From: Gilliamella sp. wkB108
GTDB taxonomy: Bacteria; Pseudomonadota; Gammaproteobacteria; Enterobacterales; Orbaceae
Length of the DNA stretch: 49,673 nt
Reading direction: 5' to 3'
NCBI RefSeq assembly: GCF_001690195.1
Contig: NZ_LZGM01000032.1
Span: 1-49,673 of the forward strand
The first letter of the stretch is position 1, and each line of letters opens with the position of its first letter. The notes under the pieces were generated by a model. It saw nothing but the letters and a program-made list of their open reading frames with translations. It had not been told where the DNA came from and ran no database searches. Shown here piece after piece: positions 1 to 10,477 of this stretch. The position numbers were made by a program, and so were the translations under genes.

Positions 1-110
1 AATATATGAAAAATTATCAAATTTAAATATAAATAAGTAAGAATACACAATCACAGATAAAGCATTGTTTTTTTGAAATTATTTGTAAGAATCAACTAAA
101 CAAATAAAAG

Positions 111-136
111 AAAAACGGGCTTAAAGCCCGTTTTTT
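111..136 (-). terminator. Intrinsic terminator downstream of the alpha-2-macroglobulin gene
   Basis: ACGGGC and GCCCGT form a 6-bp GC-rich stem around a TTAAA loop, flanked by A and T runs on both sides. It can therefore work in both directions. It lies just past the stop of the minus-strand alpha-2-macroglobulin gene and separates it from whatever lies left of the window. Confidence 0.85.
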
Positions 137-163
137 GTTGTTAATGGTAAATGATGATATCTA

Positions 164-3100
164 TCATTGTTTTGCTTCTACTACGATTTTTTGACCGCCA
201 GTTGAAACCGCATGAATTTCTCTGTCATACATAGCTTCACCGTATGCAGGCGGAATAATGAAAGTTCCAACATTGGTCGCTTTAATTTGATATGTAAATT
301 TCTGAATTTCATTATTTTGGGTAGAACCATAAATGATGACCCGATCTTCACGTACGTCAGTATATTCTGGATACCAAGTGTTAGCCCCCGTTCGAATAGC
401 TATAGGTGAGTTCCAATATTGGTAACCATAATCGTCCGCATCATACTCTTCTTCTTCATAATCTTCATCACCTTGAATATATTCATCATTAGGATCTTGT
501 TGAGGATTAACTGGTTGTTGTACAGCTTCAAAACCACCCGGTAATAGATCAACAATGGCAATATTATCGGCACCTTCTTCAGAGATTGTGCGAATTTGTA
601 CAGTCACATTGATTTTATCACCTAATTTAACATGATCGACAGGTTTGCCGTCTTCATCGGTAAATTCACGATAAACTTCAAGACCACGTTTAATTGGTTT
701 TTCTGGTATTTTAGTATCAAAACCTTGTTCAGATAACATGTACCAAGCTGGTAAATCAGTTGTATTGACGAAATTTAAACTTGAGTATTGTGTGGCAAAT
801 TGGCCTTTAGCCAAAATACCTTTCAATTTAGCAATAATTTTTTCTTTTTCTCCATCTTTTTCCACTGCTTTAATTTGCAATGAATCTTCGTTGAGATCTG
901 ATTTCTTAATGCTAGTAGAGTAACTGTCTAAAGCTAAAATGGTCATTGCCGCTGATTGCGTAGTGTATCTTTGTTTATTCAACATAATAACCATATTTTC
1001 TAGCGCTTGAGCAGGGATTTCTTTCACTTTTTCAGGGAAGTGTTTACTGATTAAGTAAATTTTACCTGCATCAACTACTAATGGATCGTAGTAGTAATTA
1101 GTCCACCACGCTTTGTCATAAGCTTTTTCGAGTTGTTGCCAGATTGGTTTTAATATTTTATTCGCTTCTTTATTCATTTTGAGCATTTGATATGATGAAG
1201 CGATATACATAGCTGTGATATCTGTTTTCCAATCATTATAACGACTTTTATTAAGGGTATTTAATAAGGTCGCCAAATAATTCGTTGTTACCTCATTTTG
1301 ACGTGTCAATAAATAGATTGCATAGGCTCGTACACGAAAACCATAGAGATCATCACGTTGTGATTCTGCAATAGTTTTTAGATATTTATTGGCATTGGTT
1401 AGCAATTTTTGCGGAATAGGTTGCCCAGCATCTTTAGCTTCAAGTAAGAAGTTAGTTACATACAAAGTAATGAAAGGATTAACACTATAGGTTGAATACC
1501 ACAAACCAATTGCTCCTTCACTATTTTGACGTGATTGCAATACTTGATAAAGATCTGATAATGGTGTTATGCCTTGTTTCGAAGCCAAATTAAACTCACT
1601 GTATTTATTGGCAACTAAAATAGGTATCGCACGACTAACTATTTGTTCTGAGCAATAATGCGGATAATTTTCTAAATAAGTTGCTAATCCTTTGCTTAGT
1701 ATGAATGGTGAGTAAGATGCACCTACTTCTCGTTTACTGAGAGAGGAGTACATATCTCTTAGATCGCTCAATGTTTGTTTATGCCCATCCATTCGACCCA
1801 TTTGCGTTTGTATGCGATATTCGGTTGCTGGTCGCACCGAGATACCTATATTACGAGTTATATTTATATCTTTATAATGAGCAGTAAAGTTAATTGTAGC
1901 ACTTCCAAGGTTATCGTTAGCTTTAAAATTAAATTTTACTACACCATCTTTACCCTTAGATAATTCAATACTCTTTTGGTTCTCGCCAATAATGGTAAGC
2001 TGAGGCGTTGTTGAAACGGTAATATCGATTGGCACAGGATTTTCACCAATGTTTTCAATCAGATTAGTTACACTAACCGGAATTTCAAATTCATCATTTG
2101 GTGCAGCAAAATAAGGAGCATTCGGATGTAACACAATGTCATTATGGACTGTGGTTGTCATCTGAGTGTGTCCCATAGTTTTATCACCGACGGAAACTGC
2201 CATGATGCGAATTTTCCCATTGAAATAATCCGGCACTTTATATTCAACGGTTTTATCACCGTCGATATCAATAATGCCTGACCAATATGCAACAGGTTCA
2301 TCAACTTTACGTTTGAACGGGTTTAAGTGACTTGATAGTGAATCATCCGCGTCACCGTCACCACCTGGCGCAGAAAGTGTAAGAATATGTCGATATTCAG
2401 GCAAGATGAGATCCAGAATTTGTGATGTATTTACTGATAGTGCTTTTTTGCGTAAAAAGCTTGTTAAAGGATCTCTAAGTTTATAGTTTGAAACTTGTAA
2501 AATGCCTTCATCGACCGCAAAAATAACGGCTTTTTGTGGTGTGTTGGTGTGCAGGGTAATTGGTAACGTATCCCCAGGTTTAATTAAGGATTGTGCTTGT
2601 AGTACAATTTTGTCATTAAATTGTTCATTAGAAATTTTAAATGGAATCACACCATAACTTAATGGACTCATGAAAATTTCATCTGAATTTGGATCGCGGA
2701 TAAATTGTACATTGATATAACCATTGCCACTGATATTTTCAGGTAGCTTTATTTTTTGTATTGAACTGGTGGTTGTGGTATGGAACCATTGCCATGAGTA
2801 GACTTTATCTCTTTCAATAGTAATCAGACCACTTCCTACATAAGGTGCATTGATAGACAATTCAATTTCATCACCAGGATTGTATTGACGTTCCTTGATC
2901 TTGAGTTCTAATTCAGCGTTACGATCAAGATCTCGTGTGACGTTGGCTGTACCTACAATAGAGTATGATCGTTTATAAAGAAGCTCATCATTTTTGTTTT
3001 TGATTTGAAGAATATAGTTCCCCGGAGTTTTGCTATCTAATTGATAAGAAGTAATATCTTGATTGATGGCAAATGGTTGCTCGGATACTAATAATTCTTT

Positions 3101-6100
3101 GCGACGAGATTCATATTTATATACATCTGATGGTTGTTTAACTAATACTGATAGGTATTTTTCTTCCAATATGACTAGTTTTAAATCATTTAAGGCAATT
3201 TTTTCCAGTGATGGATTAATAGCAATGAAATCTAAATGACGAACAGAGTCACGGTTAATATAATCTAAATAGCCGTCTGCTTTTGCACCAATGAGATAAT
3301 CATCAGGCGATACAAATGTAGTTGCGGTTGCAGCAACACTTCGTCCACTATCAGGTTCAAAGACTTCGGTTAACATTTTCAGTGTATAGTTACCTTCGAA
3401 ACTTTCCATGTTTTCGTAGAGATTTAGATTTAGCTTGCCGTTTTCATCAGTGGTTGCTTCATCTAATTCTACTTTGAAACGGTTACGTGAACCTGTAATT
3501 TTTTGATAAAAATTGTAATCTTCATATTTTGGGAAATAAGGTGCTGAAGGTTCAAGTATCAGTGTATTGGTAACGTTACGATCCGCCGCGACTGTACCAA
3601 TTAAATTTTTAGCTTGAATTTCAGCTCTAACCTGTTCAGGTTTTAACCAACCATCTTTTATTTCTGGAAGTATTTTTAATGCGACAGTAGTCTTATCAGG
3701 TTCAAACTCACGAATAACTACAGAGCTGGTTCCTAATAAGGTTCGAGAGTCTTCATCTTCTTTATTATCATGTTTTATATAGAGGTTGATATACCACTCA
3801 CCGGTTGGAGAAGTGTAATTGGTTTTATAGCTTATTTCATTAAAACCAGATTTATCAAGAGTAATTGGTTTTTTGAGAACTAAATTTGATTTAGGATCGT
3901 ATATTTCAAGCTCTAAGGTAATACCGGCTAACGAACGCGCCCAGTTTTGCGCTCTGACAATAGTTCCGATATGGAATGTGTCTCCAGGTCGGTATATTCC
4001 ACGATCGGAGAAGATATGTGAGCGTAATTCTCCACCTTCAATTGTTTCTCGGATCCCTCCAATATCGAAACGTGATAGGTTTAAATGTCGATCATAACTG
4101 TAAATCGGTAAAAATGACATATCTTTATCTTTTTCAACAACATAAAGAAGTGGTTTTATACCTTGGTAATATTCAGATAGTGGATCAAAATGTACATGCC
4201 CGGTTGCATCTGTATTCTTAGAAATAATGGCAATACCATTCATGCCTAACACCGACACTTTTGCATTACTGATTGGTTGCCCTGTGGTAATTGATTGAAT
4301 AAATAGATCAGTGGATTGATCGAGTGATTTTTTAGTGATGATACCTAAATCTGTTACGACAATGAAGCGTGAACTCATAAAGTCATATTTGCTACTATTG
4401 GCTTTTTGACCATATAGTCTTAATAAAAAGACTCCACGATTTTTGTTACCATTGGTGTTGGCAGTTAAATAACGGGTAAGATCAACATCGTTATATTTGA
4501 CTTCTTCAAGTGGCTCTTTAAATTGTTTGGTATAAGTATATTTTTCAACAAAATGATCGTTATCGAAGTCACCGAAATCCATATCTGCATACTCGTAACT
4601 TTGGTTAAATGATACTAAATGTTGAAGTTGTGAAGGGATCACACGATCAATTTCAAGTTTCATATCAGTGATGTTACGTGAAACGATAGGTAGTTTTTTC
4701 TCACCTGATAATGAAAGTAGTGAACCTTTTGCAGCGAAGTCTAAATAGGTTGGATAGCTAGGTACTTTCATCACATTTTGGTAATTATATTTTAAGAAAT
4801 AACCATTTTGTGATTGTAGTGGTTCATTTACTTCAATATAGAGTTCAGAATTTTGCTCGGCTTTAAATTCAAAACTGATCTGAGTTTGGTAAGGAAGTTC
4901 AGTATCAATTGGTTTCAGTGGAATTGATTTAGCGGTGGCTAATATTTCTGAGGAAATATCGTAACCGGTTTTATAACTACGAGATAATTCATCATAATAA
5001 GAGAACTTTTCCAATTTATCCTTTGGTATGTTTTTAGGTAATTGCCATACTTTAATCGCTTTAGCCACATCTTCTGCTTTAACCGAATGAGATAATGATA
5101 AAATTAGAACTTGTTGTATCTTATCATTACTTTGATCAACAAGTGTTAGCTTAGCATTAGTTACACTTAAATTATATTTATCAGGTACACTTACCTTATT
5201 AGTTATAGTACTACTTGACGGATGACCTCCAACTGTCGATAGAACGCCTTCCTCAATCGTTGTCTTTAAATAACCCGGGTTTTCAAGTAATGGAATAGGG
5301 CTACTTTTTATATAAGCTGTAGTGTCGTTATCAATATAGGTAATAGTGAAGTCGATATTACTGATAAATTTATCGTCATCGTCTTTATTAGTAGCGCTTT
5401 CATAAAGTGCCAAATTTATATTTTTTTCGAAACTTTTTTTATCGACAGGATGAGAGAACGAGATTGTATTAATAACATTTCTTATATTGACTTCGGTTGG
5501 ATCAGAATAGAGTTCACCATCACCTACGTAATGGTATTCGAAGTCTGGTGAAGTGAATGAATAATGAGAGGATGCCACAGTTAAAAAATTATTTTCGGCA
5601 AATAATTTAGAACTATCCAAAGTTACTTCATATTCTACCCCAAGAGGCCATTTTTTATCCTTTGGTGTAAACGCAATTGTTTTATCACTAGACCATACCC
5701 ATTTACCTTCAATGGCAGGAGTAATAGTAATCCCTTCGGTGATCTCTTTATTTATTAATTCAAGAGGCGCGGGTGATCCAATTTCACCTGAAAAATTAAT
5801 GAATAGTTTATTTTCACTGCTACGAGGATAAGTCATTTTTCCAAAATAAGTTTTGTTGATCACAGGTGCGGGTTCAATAGGTTTGGGACGATTTAGATAC
5901 CAATGATAAGCATAATTTGCGCTGGAATATGCAATAAAACCAAAGATAATAGCCGAACCGATGAATGTTTTGGCTTTGTTTAGTACCGAGCCAATCGAGT
6001 AATAAATTGCTTTAATCTGTGGTAACCATTGTGGTGTTGACCATTTTATATCACCAACAATTGGAGCAAATAACCAAAGAATTCCTTTTACTAATGCAAT

Positions 6101-6187
6101 TAAAAAAATAAGGAAATAGGTTATTATTTCCACTGCCTTTTGCAAAATATAAAAAGGTAATTGCAAGATAAATTTGAGTAATCCCAT
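164..6187 (-). CDS. yfhM: Large membrane-anchored alpha-2-macroglobulin family protein (YfhM-like)
   Basis: Bacterial alpha-2-macroglobulin, a periplasmic protease trap that uses a reactive thioester to capture attacking proteases. The thioester motif is intact: YCSEQ, with Cys at about residue 1512. The family motif SDRGIYRPGDTF and the AVDEGILQ segment are also present. At 2007 aa it is longer than E. coli YfhM (about 1650 aa). Instead of a lipobox, the N-terminus has a long hydrophobic segment (about residues 18-43) and a second one (about 76-93), so it is probably anchored by membrane helices. Near the C-terminus is a very acidic insert rich in Asp, Glu and Tyr (about 1885-1910). The start is the first ATG, GGATTACTC-type reading MGLLKF. 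The usual partner gene pbpC is not within the window, and a terminator separates this gene from the left edge. Family assignment is firm; the anchoring mode is inferred. Confidence 0.93.
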   Translation of the reverse strand: MGLLKFILQLPFYILQKAVEIITYFLIFLIALVKGILWLFAPIVGDIKWSTPQWLPQIKAIYYSIGSVLNKAKTFIGSAIIFGFIAYSSANYAYHWYLNRPKPIEPAPVINKTYFGKMTYPRSSENKLFINFSGEIGSPAPLELINKEITEGITITPAIEGKWVWSSDKTIAFTPKDKKWPLGVEYEVTLDSSKLFAENNFLTVASSHYSFTSPDFEYHYVGDGELYSDPTEVNIRNVINTISFSHPVDKKSFEKNINLALYESATNKDDDDKFISNIDFTITYIDNDTTAYIKSSPIPLLENPGYLKTTIEEGVLSTVGGHPSSSTITNKVSVPDKYNLSVTNAKLTLVDQSNDKIQQVLILSLSHSVKAEDVAKAIKVWQLPKNIPKDKLEKFSYYDELSRSYKTGYDISSEILATAKSIPLKPIDTELPYQTQISFEFKAEQNSELYIEVNEPLQSQNGYFLKYNYQNVMKVPSYPTYLDFAAKGSLLSLSGEKKLPIVSRNITDMKLEIDRVIPSQLQHLVSFNQSYEYADMDFGDFDNDHFVEKYTYTKQFKEPLEEVKYNDVDLTRYLTANTNGNKNRGVFLLRLYGQKANSSKYDFMSSRFIVVTDLGIITKKSLDQSTDLFIQSITTGQPISNAKVSVLGMNGIAIISKNTDATGHVHFDPLSEYYQGIKPLLYVVEKDKDMSFLPIYSYDRHLNLSRFDIGGIRETIEGGELRSHIFSDRGIYRPGDTFHIGTIVRAQNWARSLAGITLELEIYDPKSNLVLKKPITLDKSGFNEISYKTNYTSPTGEWYINLYIKHDNKEDEDSRTLLGTSSVVIREFEPDKTTVALKILPEIKDGWLKPEQVRAEIQAKNLIGTVAADRNVTNTLILEPSAPYFPKYEDYNFYQKITGSRNRFKVELDEATTDENGKLNLNLYENMESFEGNYTLKMLTEVFEPDSGRSVAATATTFVSPDDYLIGAKADGYLDYINRDSVRHLDFIAINPSLEKIALNDLKLVILEEKYLSVLVKQPSDVYKYESRRKELLVSEQPFAINQDITSYQLDSKTPGNYILQIKNKNDELLYKRSYSIVGTANVTRDLDRNAELELKIKERQYNPGDEIELSINAPYVGSGLITIERDKVYSWQWFHTTTTSSIQKIKLPENISGNGYINVQFIRDPNSDEIFMSPLSYGVIPFKISNEQFNDKIVLQAQSLIKPGDTLPITLHTNTPQKAVIFAVDEGILQVSNYKLRDPLTSFLRKKALSVNTSQILDLILPEYRHILTLSAPGGDGDADDSLSSHLNPFKRKVDEPVAYWSGIIDIDGDKTVEYKVPDYFNGKIRIMAVSVGDKTMGHTQMTTTVHNDIVLHPNAPYFAAPNDEFEIPVSVTNLIENIGENPVPIDITVSTTPQLTIIGENQKSIELSKGKDGVVKFNFKANDNLGSATINFTAHYKDINITRNIGISVRPATEYRIQTQMGRMDGHKQTLSDLRDMYSSLSKREVGASYSPFILSKGLATYLENYPHYCSEQIVSRAIPILVANKYSEFNLASKQGITPLSDLYQVLQSRQNSEGAIGLWYSTYSVNPFITLYVTNFLLEAKDAGQPIPQKLLTNANKYLKTIAESQRDDLYGFRVRAYAIYLLTRQNEVTTNYLATLLNTLNKSRYNDWKTDITAMYIASSYQMLKMNKEANKILKPIWQQLEKAYDKAWWTNYYYDPLVVDAGKIYLISKHFPEKVKEIPAQALENMVIMLNKQRYTTQSAAMTILALDSYSTSIKKSDLNEDSLQIKAVEKDGEKEKIIAKLKGILAKGQFATQYSSLNFVNTTDLPAWYMLSEQGFDTKIPEKPIKRGLEVYREFTDEDGKPVDHVKLGDKINVTVQIRTISEEGADNIAIVDLLPGGFEAVQQPVNPQQDPNDEYIQGDEDYEEEEYDADDYGYQYWNSPIAIRTGANTWYPEYTDVREDRVIIYGSTQNNEIQKFTYQIKATNVGTFIIPPAYGEAMYDREIHAVSTGGQKIVVEAKQ

Positions 6188-6784
6188 TATTAATTCCTTA
6201 TTTTCCTATTCCCTGATCCCTAATTTCGCCATTTGATTTAATATCAATTATAGTTATATTTATACTTATACTTAAACGTATGCTTAACCTGAAACATCTT
6301 TACGCTTGTTTTGGTTACTATTTTATTATTGGTCGTAAACAATCAATTGTAGTAAATTGATACCAACTGATCTTTTATATTTTATTCGAATATCCTATTC
6401 GATTAAATCTGTTAATCAATTATACGTCTTTTTTGTGCTATAACATGGGCTATTTTTATCATTTTCACATTAAAGGATTGATAACTTATATAGCTAGCTA
6501 AACAAAAAATCATATAAGTCTTAGCCAATTGGCGAGCGTTCTTTAGCTTAATAAATTCTAATTAAAAAGATACTCAGCTATTGTAAGATGATATAACACG
6601 TCTAGTGAAAATACCATATTAAACGTATTGAATTTAGTAAGTTTTTTGTTTTGCAATACCATAAGTAAAATGCATGAAAGCTGATAAGAACAATATTTAA
6701 AACGGAAAATAAATGAACAAAATTTGATAAGAAATCACCGGAATAATGAAGAATCATTGTTATTATACTGGTAATTTAGTTAGA
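6188..6784. other. Gene-free stretch upstream of the alpha-2-macroglobulin gene
   Basis: About 600 bases of very AT-rich sequence with no credible ORF on either strand. It should hold the promoter of the minus-strand alpha-2-macroglobulin gene and contains one copy of a 36-bp element repeated upstream of rlmC (separate entry). The rest shows nothing recognisable. Confidence 0.7.
6268..6303 (-). repeat. 36-bp dispersed upstream element, copy 1
   Basis: This matches positions 15451-15486 at 32 of 36 bases when read on the opposite strand. The shared core reads GTAAAGATGTTTCAGGTTA on the coding strand of the downstream gene. This copy ends about 80 nt before the start of the alpha-2-macroglobulin gene, pointing the same way as that gene. 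It could be an operator or promoter element, or a REP-like repeat. Confidence 0.6.
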
Positions 6785-7153
6785 TTAATGTATAAATTGC
6801 TGTTGCAATTTTTTAGGTAGTTTTGCCAGTACTAATTGGTAAGATTTTTTTAAAAGATCAATAACCATAGTTTGATCTAAAGGAGTTGGTGAATCTAGGA
6901 TAATCGAAATCCAGTGTACTTTATTAGCATAATAACCTTCAGTAATACAATCATACATTTCAATCATTAAACGATTAGTGGCTGGATCGCCTTTGAGGGT
7001 TATGATATCTTGGCTATGGTTATTTTTGCTGGCATAAGCAAACATTTTATCGGCCACCAAAAATTGCCAAGCTTGCCATTCCGATTTATAGACAATTTTC
7101 GCACCTTTTAGTTTTTTTGCCTCATCCTCTAACCACTGATATTTAGCTAACAT
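6785..7153 (-). CDS. YjbR/MmcQ family protein
   Basis: A 122-aa protein of the YjbR/MmcQ (DUF419) family, small CyaY-like-fold proteins often annotated as DNA-binding although the molecular role is unsettled. The signature NKVHWISI, corresponding to NKxHW in E. coli YjbR, sits about residue 78. A Leu/Lys-rich helix follows at the C-terminus. Length agrees with E. coli YjbR (118 aa). No signal peptide or membrane segment is visible. It stands alone on the minus strand, with a 358-base gap from cmoB upstream, so it is probably transcribed separately. Family call is good; function unknown. Confidence 0.82.
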   Translation of the reverse strand: MLAKYQWLEDEAKKLKGAKIVYKSEWQAWQFLVADKMFAYASKNNHSQDIITLKGDPATNRLMIEMYDCITEGYYANKVHWISIILDSPTPLDQTMVIDLLKKSYQLVLAKLPKKLQQQFIH

Positions 7154-7511
7154 AGTTTGTTACCGAATTTACTGAGTGAATTAAAATTATATAACTTAAT
7201 CTTAAATTTGGTAGATCAAAATGAAAAAGTTTCAAGAGATGGTAATAAATATATGGTTATGATTAAGTAAAAGAGTACCGCACATAGTTACAGATAGCTT
7301 CATGTCAGTAACTATTTAAATGATGAATATAATTGATAAATTTTAGATCAAAATATTTTAATTTCACTGTGCAAATAGATGGCTTAACTTCACTTCATCA
7401 TTTTTTATGAAGTGAAGTTAACGTAAACCATGATTTTATTAATCTGTAATAGAATTTATCTGTTAAAGGTTGAGTAGTTATTGCTAATCTTAAATTAGCT
7501 ATTTTGTTCAG
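7154..7511. other. Gap between yjbR-like gene and cmoB
   Basis: No gene seen. The only structure is the perfect 15-bp inverted repeat listed separately, 3' of cmoB. The remainder is AT-rich sequence that must contain the promoter of the YjbR-like gene. Confidence 0.6.
7384..7421. repeat. Perfect 15-bp inverted repeat 3' of cmoB
   Basis: TTAACTTCACTTCAT is followed, after an 8-nt CATTTTTT spacer, by its exact reverse complement. There is no clear T tract after either arm. It lies about 90 nt past the cmoB stop, so it may terminate or stabilise the cmoAB mRNA, or be an operator. Confidence 0.65.
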
Positions 7512-8480
7512 TTATTTTTTTGCCGTAAAAACAGCTCGCATAGGAGCGGGATAACCTTCAATTGTTTTAGTTATATCATTCGGATCTAAAAAATCAGCGA
7601 GTGATTCAGATGTCATCCATTCGGTTTTACGTTGTTCATCTAAGCTAGTTTGTGAAATATCGACCATTTTTACTTCGGAAAAACCACACTTATGCAACCA
7701 GTTAATCATAGTTGGAACCGACGGAATAAAATAGACATTGCGCATTTGGGCATAACGTTCGCCCGGCATTAAGGCTTGATGTTCTTCACCGTCAATAACC
7801 AATGTTTCAAGGATCAATTGCCCACCATTAACGAGCTGATCTTTTAATTGAAATAGATGATCAAGCGGGGAGCGACGATGATACAATACCCCCATTGAAA
7901 ATACAGTATCAAAAGCGTTTAGTTTAGGAAGTTCTTCAATCCCAAGTGGTAAAAAATAGGCTCTTTTATCATGCCCGAGTAATTTGCGAATCGCTTCAAA
8001 TTGACATAAATAAAGTGCCATAGGATCAATACCGACGGCGATTTTTGCTCCAGCACCTACCATTCTCCAGAGATGATAACCACTATTACAGCCAACATCT
8101 AAAACGATTTTACCTTCTAAGTTATCGATATGGTTAATTAAGCGTTCCCATTTCCAATCCGAACGCCATTCAGTATCAATATCTACACCATAAAAATGAT
8201 AAGGTCCTTTGCGCCATGGCATCATATTTTTTAATAATTGAGTAATTCTTTGTTGTTCACCAGTAGAGAGTGGTGTTTCTGTTTTAGCTGTTACACTGTG
8301 TAATAAGTCGATCTGATAAGGCGTAATAGAGGGTAAATGTTTTATGCTATTTAGCCATTGATTAAAGCGGTTATCTATATTTTGTTTTTGCCAATTTGCT
8401 AATTGTGCAGGCAATACTTCAAGCCAACTACTCAGTCTATTTTTTGCGATAATCTGGTAAAAATCACTAAAATCGATCAT
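7512..8480 (-). CDS. cmoB: tRNA U34 carboxymethyltransferase CmoB
   Basis: CmoB transfers the carboxymethyl group from carboxy-S-adenosyl-methionine to 5-hydroxyuridine at tRNA position 34. This forms cmo5U, which widens wobble reading of four-codon boxes. The 322 aa match the E. coli length (323). The Rossmann SAM-binding motif [11 protein letters not shown] is at about residues 128-138, followed by VGIDP. A further [15 protein letters not shown] stretch is typical of CmoB. Upstream cmoA ends 26 nt before this start, so the two form an operon and work as consecutive steps. The start is an ATG giving [11 protein letters not shown], as in the family. Confidence 0.97.
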   Translation of the reverse strand: MIDFSDFYQIIAKNRLSSWLEVLPAQLANWQKQNIDNRFNQWLNSIKHLPSITPYQIDLLHSVTAKTETPLSTGEQQRITQLLKNMMPWRKGPYHFYGVDIDTEWRSDWKWERLINHIDNLEGKIVLDVGCNSGYHLWRMVGAGAKIAVGIDPMALYLCQFEAIRKLLGHDKRAYFLPLGIEELPKLNAFDTVFSMGVLYHRRSPLDHLFQLKDQLVNGGQLILETLVIDGEEHQALMPGERYAQMRNVYFIPSVPTMINWLHKCGFSEVKMVDISQTSLDEQRKTEWMTSESLADFLDPNDITKTIEGYPAPMRAVFTAKK

Positions 8481-8506
8481 TGTGTTAATCCTTATTATTT
8501 AATTTA

Positions 8507-9271
<765 letters not shown>

Positions 9272-9310
9272 TTATGATACCATTTTTTGGACTCAATTGA
9301 TCGGATTATT

Positions 9311-10450
9311 ATGAGTTTTGTTGTTCTTATCGCTATTGCTGTAAGTATTTTATTGGCAGTCTACTTAGGAAAACGTTGGCAATACTGGTTTAATTTTAAT
9401 GTGACTGGTGGTTATCAAATTGCATACTGGATCATAGTCATAATCGCAGGATTATCACTGATTCTTAGTAGTGGGTTAAGTCGTTTTTCAAATTATTGGA
9501 TACCGTTGCTTGGTGTTGTGATCTTTGGTTTAATCATATGTACTGTTTATGTTACATTGGTTTTTGATGCTATACGATGGATAAGTAGAGGTCGATTTAA
9601 AGCAAATTTATGGCTTAAGATCTTTTATATTGTTTGTGTGGTATCGCTGTTTATTTTTGGTCATGAAATGGCAATAAGCCCAAGAATTGTTTATTATCAA
9701 GTTAAGATCAATAAACCGGCAAATGTAGATCATTTACGTTTTGTTCAATTAACTGATATTCATGTTAATGAATTAACAACTCATAAATTTATTCAACAAA
9801 TGGTTAATGATGTGAATAAATTTAATGCTGATTTTATTGTGATCACAGGTGATACGCTTGATAAACGATTAAAACCATTTACAGAACAAGGTTTTGATAA
9901 GCAATTTCAGCAACTTAGGTCTAAATATGGTACCTATATTATTTTTGGAAATCATGAATATTATGGGACTAGAGAAGCGAATAATCGCGAAGAAGATATC
10001 ATTAAAGCCTTTAAACAAGCCAATATGAAGGTATTAAAAGATGATGTTGTGACTATGGATAATTTAGGCATTACATTAATTGGTCGTGATGACCTTTCTT
10101 CCTCTCATTATGATGTTACCCGAGCATTACTTTCAGATTTAGTTATGTTTACCGATACCAGTATGCCGATTATTTTGCTGGATCATCAGCCCCAAGATCT
10201 CGATGAACCCGCTAACTTAGGCGTTGATTTGATGATTTCCGGTCATACACATGCAGGGCAAGTCTTTCCGATCAATCTGCTTGTCAGTGCTATGTATAAA
10301 AATGCACGAGGAATGTATCAAAATATTGAAAAACATTTTACCAGTATTGTCAGTAGCGGTTATGGTTTGTGGGGACCACCGATTCGTTTAATGACGCGTT
10401 CTGAAATTGTGGTAATTGATGTCACTTTTGATAAAAAAGAAGATCAATAA
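9311..10450 (+). CDS. Membrane-anchored metallophosphoesterase
   Basis: Calcineurin-like phosphoesterase with a hydrophobic N-terminal half (about four membrane helices within residues 1-130), then a catalytic domain facing one side of the membrane. Metal-binding motifs are complete: LTDIHVNE, TGDTLD, FGNHEYYG, ILLDHQP and SGHTHAGQ. The layout resembles YkuE/YaeI-type phosphodiesterases with extra N-terminal helices; some relatives hydrolyse UDP-diacylglucosamine or other phospho-compounds, but the substrate here is unknown. I prefer ATG 9311 to the in-frame TTG at 9287 because it begins directly at the hydrophobic segment MSFVVLIAIAV. rnd follows closely on the same strand, so the two are probably co-transcribed. 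Confidence 0.88.
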   Translation: MSFVVLIAIAVSILLAVYLGKRWQYWFNFNVTGGYQIAYWIIVIIAGLSLILSSGLSRFSNYWIPLLGVVIFGLIICTVYVTLVFDAIRWISRGRFKANLWLKIFYIVCVVSLFIFGHEMAISPRIVYYQVKINKPANVDHLRFVQLTDIHVNELTTHKFIQQMVNDVNKFNADFIVITGDTLDKRLKPFTEQGFDKQFQQLRSKYGTYIIFGNHEYYGTREANNREEDIIKAFKQANMKVLKDDVVTMDNLGITLIGRDDLSSSHYDVTRALLSDLVMFTDTSMPIILLDHQPQDLDEPANLGVDLMISGHTHAGQVFPINLLVSAMYKNARGMYQNIEKHFTSIVSSGYGLWGPPIRLMTRSEIVVIDVTFDKKEDQ

Positions 10451-10477
10451 TAAGATTTTTAAAATAGGAAATTGACT

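Noticed and set aside
7343-7363. TTGAT ... ATCAA pair resembling an FNR box
   Set aside because: The half-sites are 8 nt apart instead of 4 and lie in no plausible promoter position.
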